From: Closterium sp. NIES-65
Taxonomy: Eukaryota; Streptophyta; Zygnematophyceae; Desmidiales; Closteriaceae
Direction of reading: 5' to 3'
Assembly: GCA_948144175.1 (NCBI GenBank)
Contig: CANXME010000386.1
Location: forward strand, 1-64,000
DNA: 64,000 nt
Below, piece by piece: positions 37,509 through 47,775 of the stretch. The notes beneath the pieces were generated by a model, which was not told the origin of the DNA, did no database searches, and was given only the letters and a program-made list of their open reading frames with translations. Position 1 is the first letter of the stretch. Every line of letters begins with the position of its first letter. The position numbers were made by a program, and so were the translations under genes.

Positions 37509-38480
37509 TTAGCACGTGGAATAGAAAACCCCCCATCTCGCCATCAAGGCCATCCTATGTTCCCCTTCCTCATGATTTTCAGCGTTGTCTTGTAGTGCCT
37601 TGTCTCCACATGCACCACCACCACGACCAGCACGCCCGAGGCTTACCTCCAGTGCTTGTGACTGCACTGCACGCACGGACACACATGGCCGAGGCTTACC
37701 TCCAGCAATACACGCATTGGCGTGCGAATCGGCAGCTGAAAACGGACTGCTCCAGCCAGACCGTGTGGCACCAGAGGCAGCTGCCACCCCGTAACAAGTC
37801 ACTGCGCCCGTGCTGCCACTGGCAGTGCTGCTATTAGTGCGCGATGGGGTGCTGCTGTTAGTGCGGGCTGCAGTGCTGCTGGTGGTGCGGGCGGCAATGG
37901 TGTCGGCGACGCGGGTGGCGGTAGTGCTGGTAGTGTGGGGGGGAATGGAGCGGGTGATGCGGGCGGCAGTTGTGCCGGTAATGCGGGCAGAAGTTTTGCC
38001 GGTAATGCGGGTGGCAGTGGTGGCTGTGGTGGCAGTGGTGCAGGCTGCAATTGTGCTGTTAGTGCGAGCGGCGATGGTTCTGTTCGTGCGGACACCAGTG
38101 GTGCTGGTGGTGCGGATGGTGGTGACGCCGGTGGCGTGGGTGGCCGTGTTCATTGTGATGCGGTTGGCAGTGATGCCAGTAGTGTGAGGCACCAAAGCGG
38201 ACCGGGTGGCAGCGCGGGAAGCAGCTCGAATGGTGGTGCAAGGCGCAGTTATGGGTGTAGTGCGAGTGGCAGCGGCAGATGCAACACGTTGAGAGGAAAG
38301 GCGAGAAACATGGGCTGTAGCATGGGATTGGAACATGGGAGCAAGCGCACAAGTGCGAAAACGAGCATGAGAATACAAGACACAACGAATTGGTACGGAA
38401 TGTGGGAAAAAAATGGTAAAAGGTGTGGGGAAAAAAAATGAAATCACAACACAAGAGAATATTGCACTTGCCAAGCTCAT
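37509..38480 (-). other. Repeat-rich open frame conserved in both copies of the F-box locus
   Basis: A 323-codon Thr/Ala/Arg-rich frame (ARITGTTA-type 8-residue repeats from a 24-bp array). A counterpart of similar length is open at 55213-56178 in copy 2. The opposite strand is also open in both copies (Gly/Asn/Cys repeats), so openness alone proves little. It could be a 3' exon of the F-box gene, a separate gene, or simply stop-free repeat DNA. Confidence 0.3.
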
Positions 38481-39332
38481 TCAGTGCGAAATATTCCGAA
38501 CAGCAGAGTCAAAAGTGGGACTGGAGACTCAAAAGTGTGACTGCCGTGGGATGACAAGCCGGCAACAGCAGGGTCCGCTTCTCTGGCACCATGGGAAAAA
38601 AAGCACAGACATCTGAACCCCATCCATCCATCCACGACAGCCTCTCTCACTTTCTCTCTCCTCTCCCCCCTCCATCCCTGCCAGCCTTCTCTCCCACTCT
38701 CTGCCTTGCTTGCCCCTCTCCCTCCCAGCTTGTAGCCCCCCCCTCACAGCTGACCGCTTGCCAACCTCCCCCCCTGCCAACTCCCCCCCTGCCAAACTTT
38801 CCCCCGCTGTCTCTCTTTCTGCCACCTTCCCCCGCTCTCTCTGCCACTTTCCCCACCTCTCTCTGCCACCTTCCCCTCTCCCTCTGCCACCTTCCCCCTC
38901 TCCCTCTGCCACCTCCTGTGCCAAACTTCCTTACCCCTTCCTGCCAACCTCCCACTCTCTCCCAACCTCCCCAACTCCCTCCTCCAAACGCCCCCCACTC
39001 TGCCAACATTTTCTCACGCAATCTGCCAACCGTTATCTCAAGTCCTCTCCCAATCGCTTTGCTGACATCCCTCCCCTCCCTGCCCACGTTCTCCTCTAAT
39101 GCCCACCTTATCCCCTCGGCCAACCTTCCCCATCCGAATCACTGCAAAGGTCCATCCCCCTCCTCCCCCCTTCCCTCCCCCCTCCCCACCCCAATCTCTA
39201 CCGACCTCCTTATTCCCTCGTTGCCAACATTCCCCTCTCCCTGTCAACCTCTTCCCCTCTCTCTCTGCCAACCACCTCCCTCCATCCCAACCCCCTCTCC
39301 CTCTGTGCCTGCATGCCATCCCCCATCCCTGC

Positions 39333-40028
39333 CTAGCTTCCCTCAAACCCCTCTGCCATACTACTACCCTCGCACCTACCGACCGACCCTGCCAACCTCC
39401 CCCCCCCCCCCCCCCCCCCCCCCTCCATCCATTGGGGATGGTGGTTACCTGAAGAGGCGGCAGCATGCCGGACAGTTGGTGCAGCAGCGTGATGGGCATG
39501 AAAGAACGCCGCATGAGGACCCGCAATGGCTGTAGCCCGAACAGCAGTAGCAGCTGTGGCACGGCTGGATGTACTAGCTGTGGCACGGCTGGCTGTACTA
39601 GCTGTGGCACGGCTGGGTGTACTAGCTGTGGCACGGCTGAATGTACTAGCTGTGGCACGGCTGGCTGTACTCGCTGTGGCACGGCTGGCTGTACTTGCTG
39701 TGGCACGGCTGGCTGTACTAGCTGTGGCACGGCTGGCTGTAGCAGCAGGGGGAGCAGCAAGATGAACAGTATGAAGAGTGGCAAGAGGAGCGACAGAAAG
39801 AGGAGCAACTACAGGAGCGGCAATAGGAGCAGCAGGAGTTACAGAAAAAGGAGAAGCCAGAGGGTTGGCACAGTAACTGATGCCAGCTTCCTCGTGGTGA
39901 CCCCCATCCTCCATACTTTGCAGTGTCCCCTCCTCCCTCTCCTCGTCAACGGCCCTTCCCTCCTCTGCCAAAACTGGTCCTGCCGCAACTTCTCTCGCTC
40001 TATCGCTTTCAGCTGAGTAAAAATGTCC
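39333..40028 (-). other. Candidate further exon of the F-box gene with 24-bp repeat
   Basis: After CTTGCAG an open stretch starts GHFYSAESDRAREVAAG and continues VLAEEGRAVDEEREEGTLQS. Copy 2 keeps the same frame (GHFYSSESTYYIDRVLVV, VVAEEGRAVDEGREEGILQS) and then has a good donor, NH|GTAAGT. In copy 1 it runs into a 24-bp array (ASRATAST). The phase joining it to the preceding exon could not be resolved: GTAAGG at about 40090 and GTAGCA at 40129 are both possible donors. Confidence 0.45.
39550..39745 (-). repeat. 24-bp minisatellite
   Basis: About eight units of TAGCTGTGGCACGGCTGGCTGTAC (24-bp period). Copy 2 of the locus has only about three units (56560-56620). Confidence 0.9.
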
Positions 40029-40129
40029 CTGCAAGAGGATTTACGAACAGGCACATAAGACATGGTTACTTGATGGTGTAAGAAATCCTTACTTAATCTC
40101 AAGCGTTCCACCGTCAGAGGTTATGCTAC

Positions 40130-41547
40130 CAGCAGAGAGAAAAGACATGTTATTGGGGTTGTTGGCGGGACGCACTTGGGTGCAAGTATATCGAACGGCG
40201 ATTGGGAGCTGCTTGGTGCTTTTGGTGTTGGATCCACTATTCACATTTGAGGTGCGCACCCAGCCTTCACTCGTGTCCCAGACCTGCCAAACAATTCAAA
40301 CAAAGTGTCTCTGATTGTCAAAGGGAAAAAAGGAGAAAACTTAGATAGGGATATTTTAGGTTCATCTCTTCTTAACAATAATCTGCTATGATTTGTCTAT
40401 TGCACTGGACAAATTAATGAACTAGACACACCTTAGAGGAGCAGAAAGGGCAGGAATCGTCTTGCACGAAGGAGCGACCAGTATGTGTATGAACAAAATA
40501 CCACCTGATGGCAAGACAAAGGATATCCTGAGAAGATAAAAGCAGCAACAAACAATCCCTGTTCAGAAATGAACTTCTAGATTGTCTTTTCTTTCATTAG
40601 AAGCTACTTAGCAGATCCCAGACGGCAATCAGCCTATGACTCACCATTTTTAATAACCTTCTCTAGGTCCAGGAGGGCCAGAACCCTTCACAAGTGACAA
40701 CGCCTCCCAGACGCGACACCACCAAGGGCGCCCTAATGGCCTGATATTCGATTGACAGGCTGGCTGGTTGGTATACAAGCCTTGAATGCCATTCCCATAC
40801 CCCAGTTCTCTCGCACCCCTCCCTCCTCCCCTCCCTACCTTGCCATTACCCGTGGCACCTCTGCACCTACCCGCGAGCCTACCCGTCGTTGCCTAGTCTC
40901 TGATAGAATTGCACGAAACCATGTTTGCCCTACCATTTCATTCGGTTAACAAGACCGTTCTAGAGCAAGCTGGAGATAATGCAGCAGAGCACTAGAAAGA
41001 AAGAGGCGCGCTAGAAGCGGTGGTCTTACATGTCAAGATCGATGCCAAGATTAAGTCCTTGTTTAAGATGCAAACGATCGGTCTGCTCCAGTCCGTGTCG
41101 ATGACAGAAGCACCGAATGGTCAAAGCCATACTATCAAAAGAGATGTGATGAAAGGCGGACCAATGATTGCGCTTGTGCGGCTTATCAATGTCACGCTCC
41201 TGCTCGTCCTCGCCAACTCGCCACCCCCTTATCACGCCCGGGCACCAGTGGATAACTTGTGCGAGCGCTCGAAAGTCCACCCCATCCATCCGCTCCAGCA
41301 TGCGTTGATAATCTCCGCGCATGGATGTTTCATACGCCTCGTCGCCATCCAAAATCACATCCTCGAGTTGGTCCGCGAAGAGCTCAGCGAGTCTTGCCCT
41401 GCAGTGCAGCTGCCAGAGGGACTCCCTTGCCATGCGGTTAAGTGCTTTTGAAAGGCACGCAATATGCGCTAATAATACATGAGGCCCTAGGATTGGCTCG
41501 GCGCGGAGTAGAATGGAGTAAAGGAGGTCGGCGGGAAGCGTGTCCAT
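40130..41547 (-). CDS. F-box protein gene, exons 1-3
   Basis: Exon 1 (41547-41030) starts MDTLPADLLYSILLRAEP and has an F-box pattern (LPADLLYSILLRA, then HIACLSKALNRMARESLWQL). It continues to an ICRCFCHRHGLE-like Cys/His stretch (CFCHRHGLEQTDRLHL) and ends GACAT|GTAAGA. Exon 2 (40504-40432, 73 nt, after CATCAG, before GTGTGT) supplies WYFVHTHTGRSFVQDDS and CPFCSSK. Exon 3 starts at 40283 (VWDTSEGWVRTSNVNSG) and continues to about 40130. Exon phases match at both junctions (2+1, then 0). Copy 2 at 57165-57542 keeps exons 2 and 3 at the same boundaries with a 6-nt in-frame indel in exon 2, supporting real coding. F-box proteins recruit substrates to SCF ubiquitin ligases; the substrate is unknown. 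Confidence 0.72.
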
Positions 41548-41553
41548 GGCGGA

Positions 41554-42334
41554 TCAAACCTAGCGGACCACGTAAGAGATGGGATCGAAGGGTGGCGAAT
41601 GTAAAGCAAGCAAATGCTGAATCTACACTTCAAGCGAGTCGGATTGATGAGCGGGTAAGTCGGGGTGGTGCGATCTATGGTGTGACGGAGTTCTGGTTGC
41701 CAGCGACGGTGCGTAAGGAGAGGCAGGAAAGTGGCAAAGAAGTGCCCGTACTGATATGGGACGTTCGGAATCAGCCAGATTTATCTTTCCGTGCCTAGCG
41801 GTATTGATGAGGTTCGAATGCCATCAAGGTGACACCGGGATTGCCATACCGCGAGAGGTCTGGCAGCTTGTAGGGGTACAGAAAGCTGTGAGGCGGGAAA
41901 CCTGACCTCGAGACTACTTCCATTGCTAATCTGTGAATTCGGTTGAAATGACAATGGCTTTGCCACATCGTGAGTGGGCTGGCAGTTTCTAGGGCTGCAG
42001 AAAGCTTCGAGGCGGGAAAGCCAAATTAGTGTGGCTTTCATCGTTGGCCTTAGGAATGATGATTGTAGCTAGCGCGACCATTTCAGGAACGTGTTACTTG
42101 GGGGAGGGAGTGGAGGGAAAAACCTCGGGAATTGAAGATTGGAGTTGTGGGTTGGAGTTCTTCTGACGTTGTTCAGACAACACGGTTCGGTTGGATCTCT
42201 CACGATTAAAAACGGTTCAACAAATTCTGAGGCGTGGCAGGTTTCGCTTCTGGGAACCGGAGGCGTGGAGCAGGTCCAAATACGGTTTAGAACGTTTTTT
42301 GTGCACAGGGCGGTTCTATGGCTTCATCGCTTGG
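41554..42334. other. Upstream region of the F-box gene with a tandem duplication
   Basis: No gene seen. 41839-41900 and 41955-42023 are two diverged copies of one unit (GGTCTGGCAGCTTGTAGGGG and GGGCTGGCAGTTTCTAGGGC, then CAGAAAGCT and GAGGCGGGAAA), spaced about 117 bp apart. As the F-box gene reads leftward from 41547, this is its promoter side. Confidence 0.5.
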
Positions 42335-42337
42335 TAA

Positions 42338-42859
42338 GGGCGTGTAAAGTCGCGCACCATTTGCGAAATTTGCAAATGGTTGGAAATCCGACGACTTTTT
42401 GGTCGTTATTTCTTTCGCGAACAACGACCACTTGGTCGACATTTGGTCGCCCACCAAAACGGCCTGTACTTGCGATTTTGCAGACTTGACAAGCTTGCAG
42501 GCCGATTTGCGGGCCGCATGAACAAACATGTCAAATTTGCAGCCTCGCACAAACCAGCCACTTTGCGACCCAGTCGCACATTTGACTCCAGTAGTGGCAT
42601 AACCACTCGTTCTATCGCAGGGCGCTTGTGCGACGATGGGCACATCTGTCGCACTGACTAGTCGGCTTCGTGGCCGTTTGCGAGTCGACTCGGCGTCGTT
42701 GTCGTGTCGGTTCGCTGAAACGGCCATCAAGTATTTCGCGATTTGGCGAAATTAACGAGCTTCACCTGAAACATGGCGAGTGTCGTAAAATGGTTACTTT
42801 CGCCAACAACGGCCCGACGGATTTTCCCAAAATTTGTTGTGGCACGACTTTACACGCCC
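42338..42859. mobile_element. Harbinger-type MITE (522 bp), TSD TAA
   Basis: The left end reads GGGCGTGTAAAGTCGCGC and the right end, on the other strand, GGGCGTGTAAAGTCGTGC (17 of 18 identical). TAA flanks both sides (42335-42337, 42860-42862). There is no coding capacity. The first six bases (GGGCGT) equal those of the Harbinger element at 15376, but the rest of the TIR differs, so it probably belongs to a different subfamily. Confidence 0.85.
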
Positions 42860-42862
42860 TAA

Positions 42863-43330
42863 GGGCGTGGGCATGGACCAGACCTTGGCTTTCACCAATT
42901 TAGTTTCGCGAAAGCTTGATTGTCGCAGCGCAAGTATGACCCGAGCTACCTGTGTGTTTTCGTAAATCCCTCCTACGTGTGTGATGTACGCCGAAGTACT
43001 TAGTCCGACGATCTAGTCTAGATTCGAGTCTTGTTTATCTAATTGATTCTCAAATCGCCAAACGTGCTCACACAACACATCGCACGAGGAGTAGTAGTAG
43101 AAGCCTTGAAAGAAACAAGTGACCGATATAACGCATCGTCGTAACAATGCTGGCGGCGTTCGCAGCGGAGATCGTCGACTTCCATTCATCCGAGTTCTGA
43201 GGTGCTTCAAAAGTCTCAAGCCTCTAAAACAAGTGATCGCGTCCTACTTGAGTTGTAGTAATAAAATCGTCGAAGGTAACTAACGAGCGATCGCGTCGTC
43301 TCGTGTAGTAGATACAACGGGGCAAGCACG
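42863..43330. other. Spacer between the MITE and the methyltransferase relic
   Basis: About 470 bp, AT-richer than its surroundings. No gene, RNA or transposon end recognised. Confidence 0.4.
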
Positions 43331-43429
43331 ATGCAGGTGGCGTTCCTCGCGGCGCTCGTCTTCTTCCATTCTTCCGAGTTCCTTCTCGCGCTCTGGTCCA
43401 CCGGCAAACCCGACCTCCGATGTACGCCC

Positions 43430-44240
43430 CTTCGCCTTCCCTTCGCCTCGCCTTCCCCTTGCCTCACCTCGCCTTCCCACCTTCCCGCCTTCCAGTCGCC
43501 TCGCCTCGCGTCGCGTCGCATCGCCTCGCCTTCCACTCGCCTCGCCTCGCCTTCCCCTCGCCTCCTTCCCCTCGCCTTGCCTCGCCTCGCCTCCTCCGCT
43601 TCTTGCTCCTTTCTCTCCTCGCTTGCGTCGCCTTCTCCGCCTACTCGCCAATTCGTCCCCCCTCTGCCAATCCGTCCCCTCTCCGCCAATCCGTCCCCCC
43701 TCCGCCATCCGTCCCCCTTCCGCCAATCCGTCCCCTCTCCTCCGCGTTTCTGGCAAGGGCGCTGATTGCGGGGTGCTGTGTTGACACTCCAACGCGCCTC
43801 CACTCTCCCATCCCCCCTGCCTTACCCATCCCCTCCCCCCAGCAGTCCACCGTCTTTGTCGCACGGGAGGAACTTCCCTTCACAACGCTGCAAGCAATGC
43901 CCCTCCCCTCCCACATCTATCCCGCCAGTCTCATCCTTCCCATCCTTTTTCATTCCTTATTTCCGGGCCGCCCACCCTCATCCTGCTCCTTTGCGCTCCC
44001 CACCGCCTTGCCCCTTTCTGTGGCCCATGGCGTTTTTGCAGGTGGTGTCTGAGGATTCTCAAACCGCCTGCGCTTTTGCGCGACGTGCCACAGATCGGGG
44101 CTGAGGATTCTCAAGAACCACCTGCGCTGTTGTGGAGCCCCGCTGGTCGTGGGGGTGCTGCTGCTGGTGGTGGTCTGTTCAATTTTCGCCTTCCCTCCCT
44201 CCCCACACACTCTTTTCCCGCTCCCATCCCTCTCCACCGC
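43430..44240 (+). repeat. Pyrimidine-rich repeats in ICMT intron 1
   Basis: CGCCTTCCCCTCGCCTCG-type repeats (43430-43600) and four units of CGCCAATCCGTCCCCTCTC (43645-43745) fill most of the 826-bp intron. Two similar stretches with TGAGGATTCTCAA (44048 and 44100) follow. Confidence 0.6.
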
Positions 44241-44614
44241 ACCCCAGCTCCCGATAGCCATGCAGCGTTCCTCGTCTCGCGGGAGAATCTGCTCGCCATG
44301 GCAGCAACGCTCACTGAATACGCCCTCGAGACCGCCCTCTTCCCAGCCTTGAAGCGCCGCCTGTGGCCCGTGGCGTGGGTGGGGGGGCGCTGCTGCTGGC
44401 GGGGGAAGCGGTGCGCAAGGCAGCCATGGTGACGGCGGGGCGGAGCTTCATACATGACATTCAGACGGAGAAGCGGCGCGAACACCTGCTGGTCACACAC
44501 GGGCTGTACGGGTGGGAGTCGGTTGGGTGGATGGGGGATCGTTCAGGTATGGGGCAGTACAAGTGGGCGGATGATGGGTGATTGGGTGCTCTCGTGCCCA
44601 CTGATGGGGGATCG

Positions 44615-44728
44615 TTCTACCTGCACTAGTTCTACCTGCACCAGTTCTACCTGCACTAGTTCTACCTGCACCAGTTCTACCTGCACCAGTTCTACCTGCA
44701 CCAGTTCTACGTGCACTAGTTCTTCCAG
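44615..44728 (+). repeat. 15-bp minisatellite derived from the ICMT last exon
   Basis: About 7.6 units of TTCTACCTGCACCAG or TTCTACCTGCACTAG. In frame this reads FYLHQ, the same five codons found in the first duplicate of the ICMT terminal exon (EFYLHQLF, 44845 on). Confidence 0.88.
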
Positions 44729-45494
44729 CTTCCCCTTTGTCTCACTGCGCCGTGCCCTCGGCCCCGATGCCCCACCCTCCCCTTTACCAACCCCCACTCT
44801 CTCTCCCCCCTCCTCTCCTTCCCCCCCCCCCGCATCTACCAGGAGTTCTATCTGCACCAGTTATTTTGCCTTGAGCACGTGCGATACGCTGCCTCGGTGC
44901 CTCTGCTCCCATGCCCCACCCTCCCCTTTACACCCCACACCCCCCCTCTTCTTCCCCTCCCCCAACCCCCCCTTCCCCTCCTCCAATCCCAGCTATGAGC
45001 AGTTCTAGCTGCACCAGTTTTTCGGCCTCGAGTACACATTGCCTCCTCCGGCGTTCTATCCCCCCCTTGGTGCCATCCAGCGTTCCCTTCAACTCATCAT
45101 GCTATTTCCTCTGCTCCCGTGCCCCTACCCCTTCCTCCCCCCCCAGCTACGAGGAGTTCTATATGCACCTCTTCTTTGGCCTTGAGTACGCACGGTACGC
45201 TGCCTCTGTGCCGTCCGGCATCCCCTTTGTCTCTTGAGGCCGGGCCTCTGCTCCCATTCCTTTCCTTTCCTCGGCCTCAGGACTATGCTGGGCAGACCCT
45301 CGCTGCACAGACTCATTCTGAACAGCCCACGCCAGCAGTGCATGAGCACAGTCAACCTGAGGCACTGCAGAGTGAAATACAGGTCATTGCTAGTGCACGG
45401 CATCCGTATACTGTCTGACAGCCATGAGCAGCAAGCAGCAGCATACCTGTTTGGTTTGGGAACCGTTTGACAACCATCACGTGGTACTCTGCTA

Positions 45495-45722
45495 TTGGAT
45501 GCCATGAAACCAACCGAGGAAGAGGAGGAAAACGCATCAGTTAGCAGCAGCAGCAGCGACAGCAGTGGCGACAACAGCAGCATTGAGCAGGTTGGTGTGT
45601 GCCCTGTGTATTACAGCGACCCTCGTGTCCCTCGCCCTAAGGACCCGGAGGAGCTTGTGAAGCGGCCTGTCATGCCCACGCCAAATTATCTATGCCCTGA
45701 TATGATTGCTCATCTGAGTTAG
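45495..45722 (+). CDS. Hypothetical acidic protein or 3' exon
   Basis: 75 codons: an acidic Ser-rich start (EEEEENASVSSSSSDSSG), then a non-repetitive segment CPVYYSDPRVPRPKDPEEL and MPTPNYLCPDMIAHLS before TAG. The second half has ordinary amino-acid composition, unlike the surrounding repeats, so it may be a real exon. GTACGT directly after the stop and a T-run plus CAG at 45805-45835 resemble splice sites. I do not recognise the protein. Confidence 0.35.
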   Translation: MDAMKPTEEEEENASVSSSSSDSSGDNSSIEQVGVCPVYYSDPRVPRPKDPEELVKRPVMPTPNYLCPDMIAHLS

Positions 45723-45979
45723 GTACGTTCAGTGTTCAGCTTACATGCCGTACGTCAAATTGCTGGCTTCTTTCTTTCTGGCGTGTAATTTTGCACTTCC
45801 CTTTTTTTTTTTTTTTAAATGCTCAGGTTCTCTCTTCACAGCAGGGCCTCAGATTCGTTTTGGGCCACGCTTTCTTGTCAGTGTTGGTCCTTGAAAAAAA
45901 ACTATGTCAGGGTCCTTAAAACCCGCAGGCCAACCGTTGGTTGGGAGTGAAAACGATATTGGCCCGCGAACCAATAGGA

Positions 45980-47757
45980 GTGTCCAATATGTTGGTCGAG
46001 GGCTCAAAACTCGGGAGTTGAACTATCCGATTCACGACAAGGAGGCGCTCGCGATTATCCATGCGTATAAGGTGTGGAGGTGCTACCTAGAGGGGGCAGA
46101 TAGTGTTATACGCACGGACCATTGCTCGCTTCGTCTCCTCAAGTCGCAGCCGCAGCTGAGTCGTCGCCAGGCTAGATGTATGGAGTTTATGGAGGGGAGT
46201 TTCCACTACAGGGTAGAGTACAAGCCAGGCGTTTGCAACCCAGCAGACCCGCTCACTCGCCCTAGTTGCCAGCTCGCTAGCCTCACAGTCACTGCCGGCC
46301 ATCCACTTCTCGCAGCACTCTTCGAGCACGGTTACACAGTAGATCCCGACTTCACACCGTAGCCGCCCGCAGGAGCAGAGGTGCAGGGTAGTGTCTACAT
46401 ATGGAAGGGTACCACACGGATTTGGGTTCCCGCCTACCGCCCTCTTCGACAGCTTCTTCTTTCCGAGGGGCACGATGTAGTTAGCGCGAGTCACTTTGGA
46501 GCAGATAAGACGGCTAAGACGCTTAGTCGCACGTACTTTTGGCCAGGGCCTGCAGCAGACGTAGAGGATTACATTCGCTTGTGCGACACGTGTTAGCGTA
46601 CGAAGTCCTCTCGCCAGCGCAAAGCAGGACTTTTGCAGCCGATTCCACCACCCGACCGTCCTTGGCAGGTAGTTACGATGGACTTCATCATGGCTTTACC
46701 GCGCACAGTTAGGGGTCACGACGCCATCTTCGTGGTAGTGGATAAGTTTTCTCGAGCAGCGCACTTCATCCCCACGCACGGCAAGGTCACAGCAGAGGAA
46801 GTCGTGACGTTGTTCGTAGATAACGTAGTCCGACTGCACAGGGTTCCAAATTCCATCATCTCAGACCGCGACCCTCGTTTCACTTCGAAGTTTCGGAAGC
46901 AGCTTTTCGCACTGTTTGGGACTCGTTTAGCCATATCGTCTGCGTACCATCCAGAGACAGACGGACAGACCGAGCGTATGAACCAGACCTTGGAGCAGAT
47001 TCTTCGCAGCATCACGATGCACGACGCAACCGCATGGGACAAGAAGCTGAGCATGGTCGAGTTCGCCTACAACAACACCCATCACTCGACCATAGGCATG
47101 TTACCAATTTTGGCACAGTACGGTCAGCACCCCAATGTCCCCACTCGTGTCGATCTCACACCCACTGTCCCTCGTGCGGACAACTTCCACCAGCATCTCA
47201 CCTTCATTCATGATCACGTGAGGAAGCACCTTGAGCTCGCAAATGCACGCATGGCACGCATCACCAACCGCAGTCGTCGTGATGTGTCATTTTCAGTTAG
47301 CAACAGTGTCCTTCTCGACCGCCGCAACCTCCGACTGCCACAGGACAGCAAGCTTCGCCCTCGTTTCATTGGTCCATTCGTCATTGAGCGCGCACTAGGT
47401 CCAGTCGCATACCGCCTCCGCCTTCCTGCTCATTTCCGCATGCACCTATCATTCCACTTGTCTCTCCTTCGTCCATACACCGATCCCAACGCCACCTTCT
47501 CGGGTCGTTATCGCACTCCACTACCGGTCGTTGTTGACACTGACGAGCCCGATTACCAAATTCAGCGCATCCTCAGGCACCGTCGCCGCCTTCAGGGGGG
47601 TGTCTCTTTCATCGACTTCTTGGTTCGTTGGCGTGGTTATGATGCAGCCGACGACAGCTGGGTTCCTTTGTCCTCGCTGTCTCCCGACAACGCTTGCCTC
47701 CAAGCGTACCTTCAGTCTGCAGGCGCCGCGGACGTCGCCTCCTTGGGAGGGGGTTAG
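45980..47757 (+). pseudogene. Ty3/gypsy chromovirus Pol 3' part (RNase H, integrase, chromodomain)
   Basis: Starts inside RNase H (RELNYPIHDKEALAII, RTDHCSLRLLKSQ, VEYKPGVCNPADPLTR; TAG at 46360). The integrase zinc region follows (SHFGADKTAKT and LCDTC), with TAG at 46594-46596 where Gln is expected. The integrase core runs from 46633 (VTMDFIMALP, then FVVVDKFSRAAHF; IISDRDPRF; YHPETDGQTERMN), followed by GPFVIERALGPVAYRL. A C-terminal chromodomain (YQIQRILRHRRR, then FLVRWRGYDAADDSWVP) identifies the chromovirus clade, whose chromodomain steers integration to marked chromatin. RT, protease and Gag are absent. Confidence 0.9.
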
Positions 47758-47775
47758 TGTTAAGGGGGAATTTAC

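Larger units (their letters stand above)
36990..40530 (-). repeat. Duplicated F-box locus, copy 1 (downstream part)
   Basis: Blocks recur in the same order and orientation at 54560-57564: around 37020-37270 (CAGAATGGGTGCAAGAGGGG), 37420-37560 (GAGGAGGTCGGCA, GATGGAAGTGAACTTT), 37570-38420 (24-bp array and GCAACACGTTGAGAGGAA), 38510-38600 (AAGTGTGACTGCCGTGGGAT), 39440-39780 (GCATGCCGGACAGTTGGTGC and a 24-bp array), 39880-40040 and 40060-40530. Copy 1 has about 800 bp of CT-rich DNA (38640-39440) that is under 100 bp in copy 2. The 40130-40530 block contains conserved exons of a minus-strand F-box gene; the status of the repeat-rich remainder is unknown. Confidence 0.8.
43331..45238 (+). pseudogene. 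ICMT: Isoprenylcysteine carboxyl methyltransferase (ICMT), broken
   Basis: Exon 1 (43331-43421) gives MQVAFLAALVFFHSSEFLLA, like the N-terminal membrane segment of plant ICMT. Its donor GAT|GTACGC joins in phase to exon 2 (44248-44511): FLVSRENLLAMAATLTEYAL, ALFPALKRRLW, then GEAVRKAAMVTAGRSFIHD and LLVTHGLYG. A run of seven G (44381-44387) puts the two halves of exon 2 one base out of frame. The exons that should carry the catalytic RHPxYxG region are not found. The last exon is present three times: 44834-44904, 44993-45045 (with TAG) and 45147-45238 (YEEFYMHLFFGLEYARYAAS, PSGIPFVS, TGA). ICMT methylates prenylated Cys in the ER membrane. The assignment rests on remembered family features. 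Confidence 0.72.
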
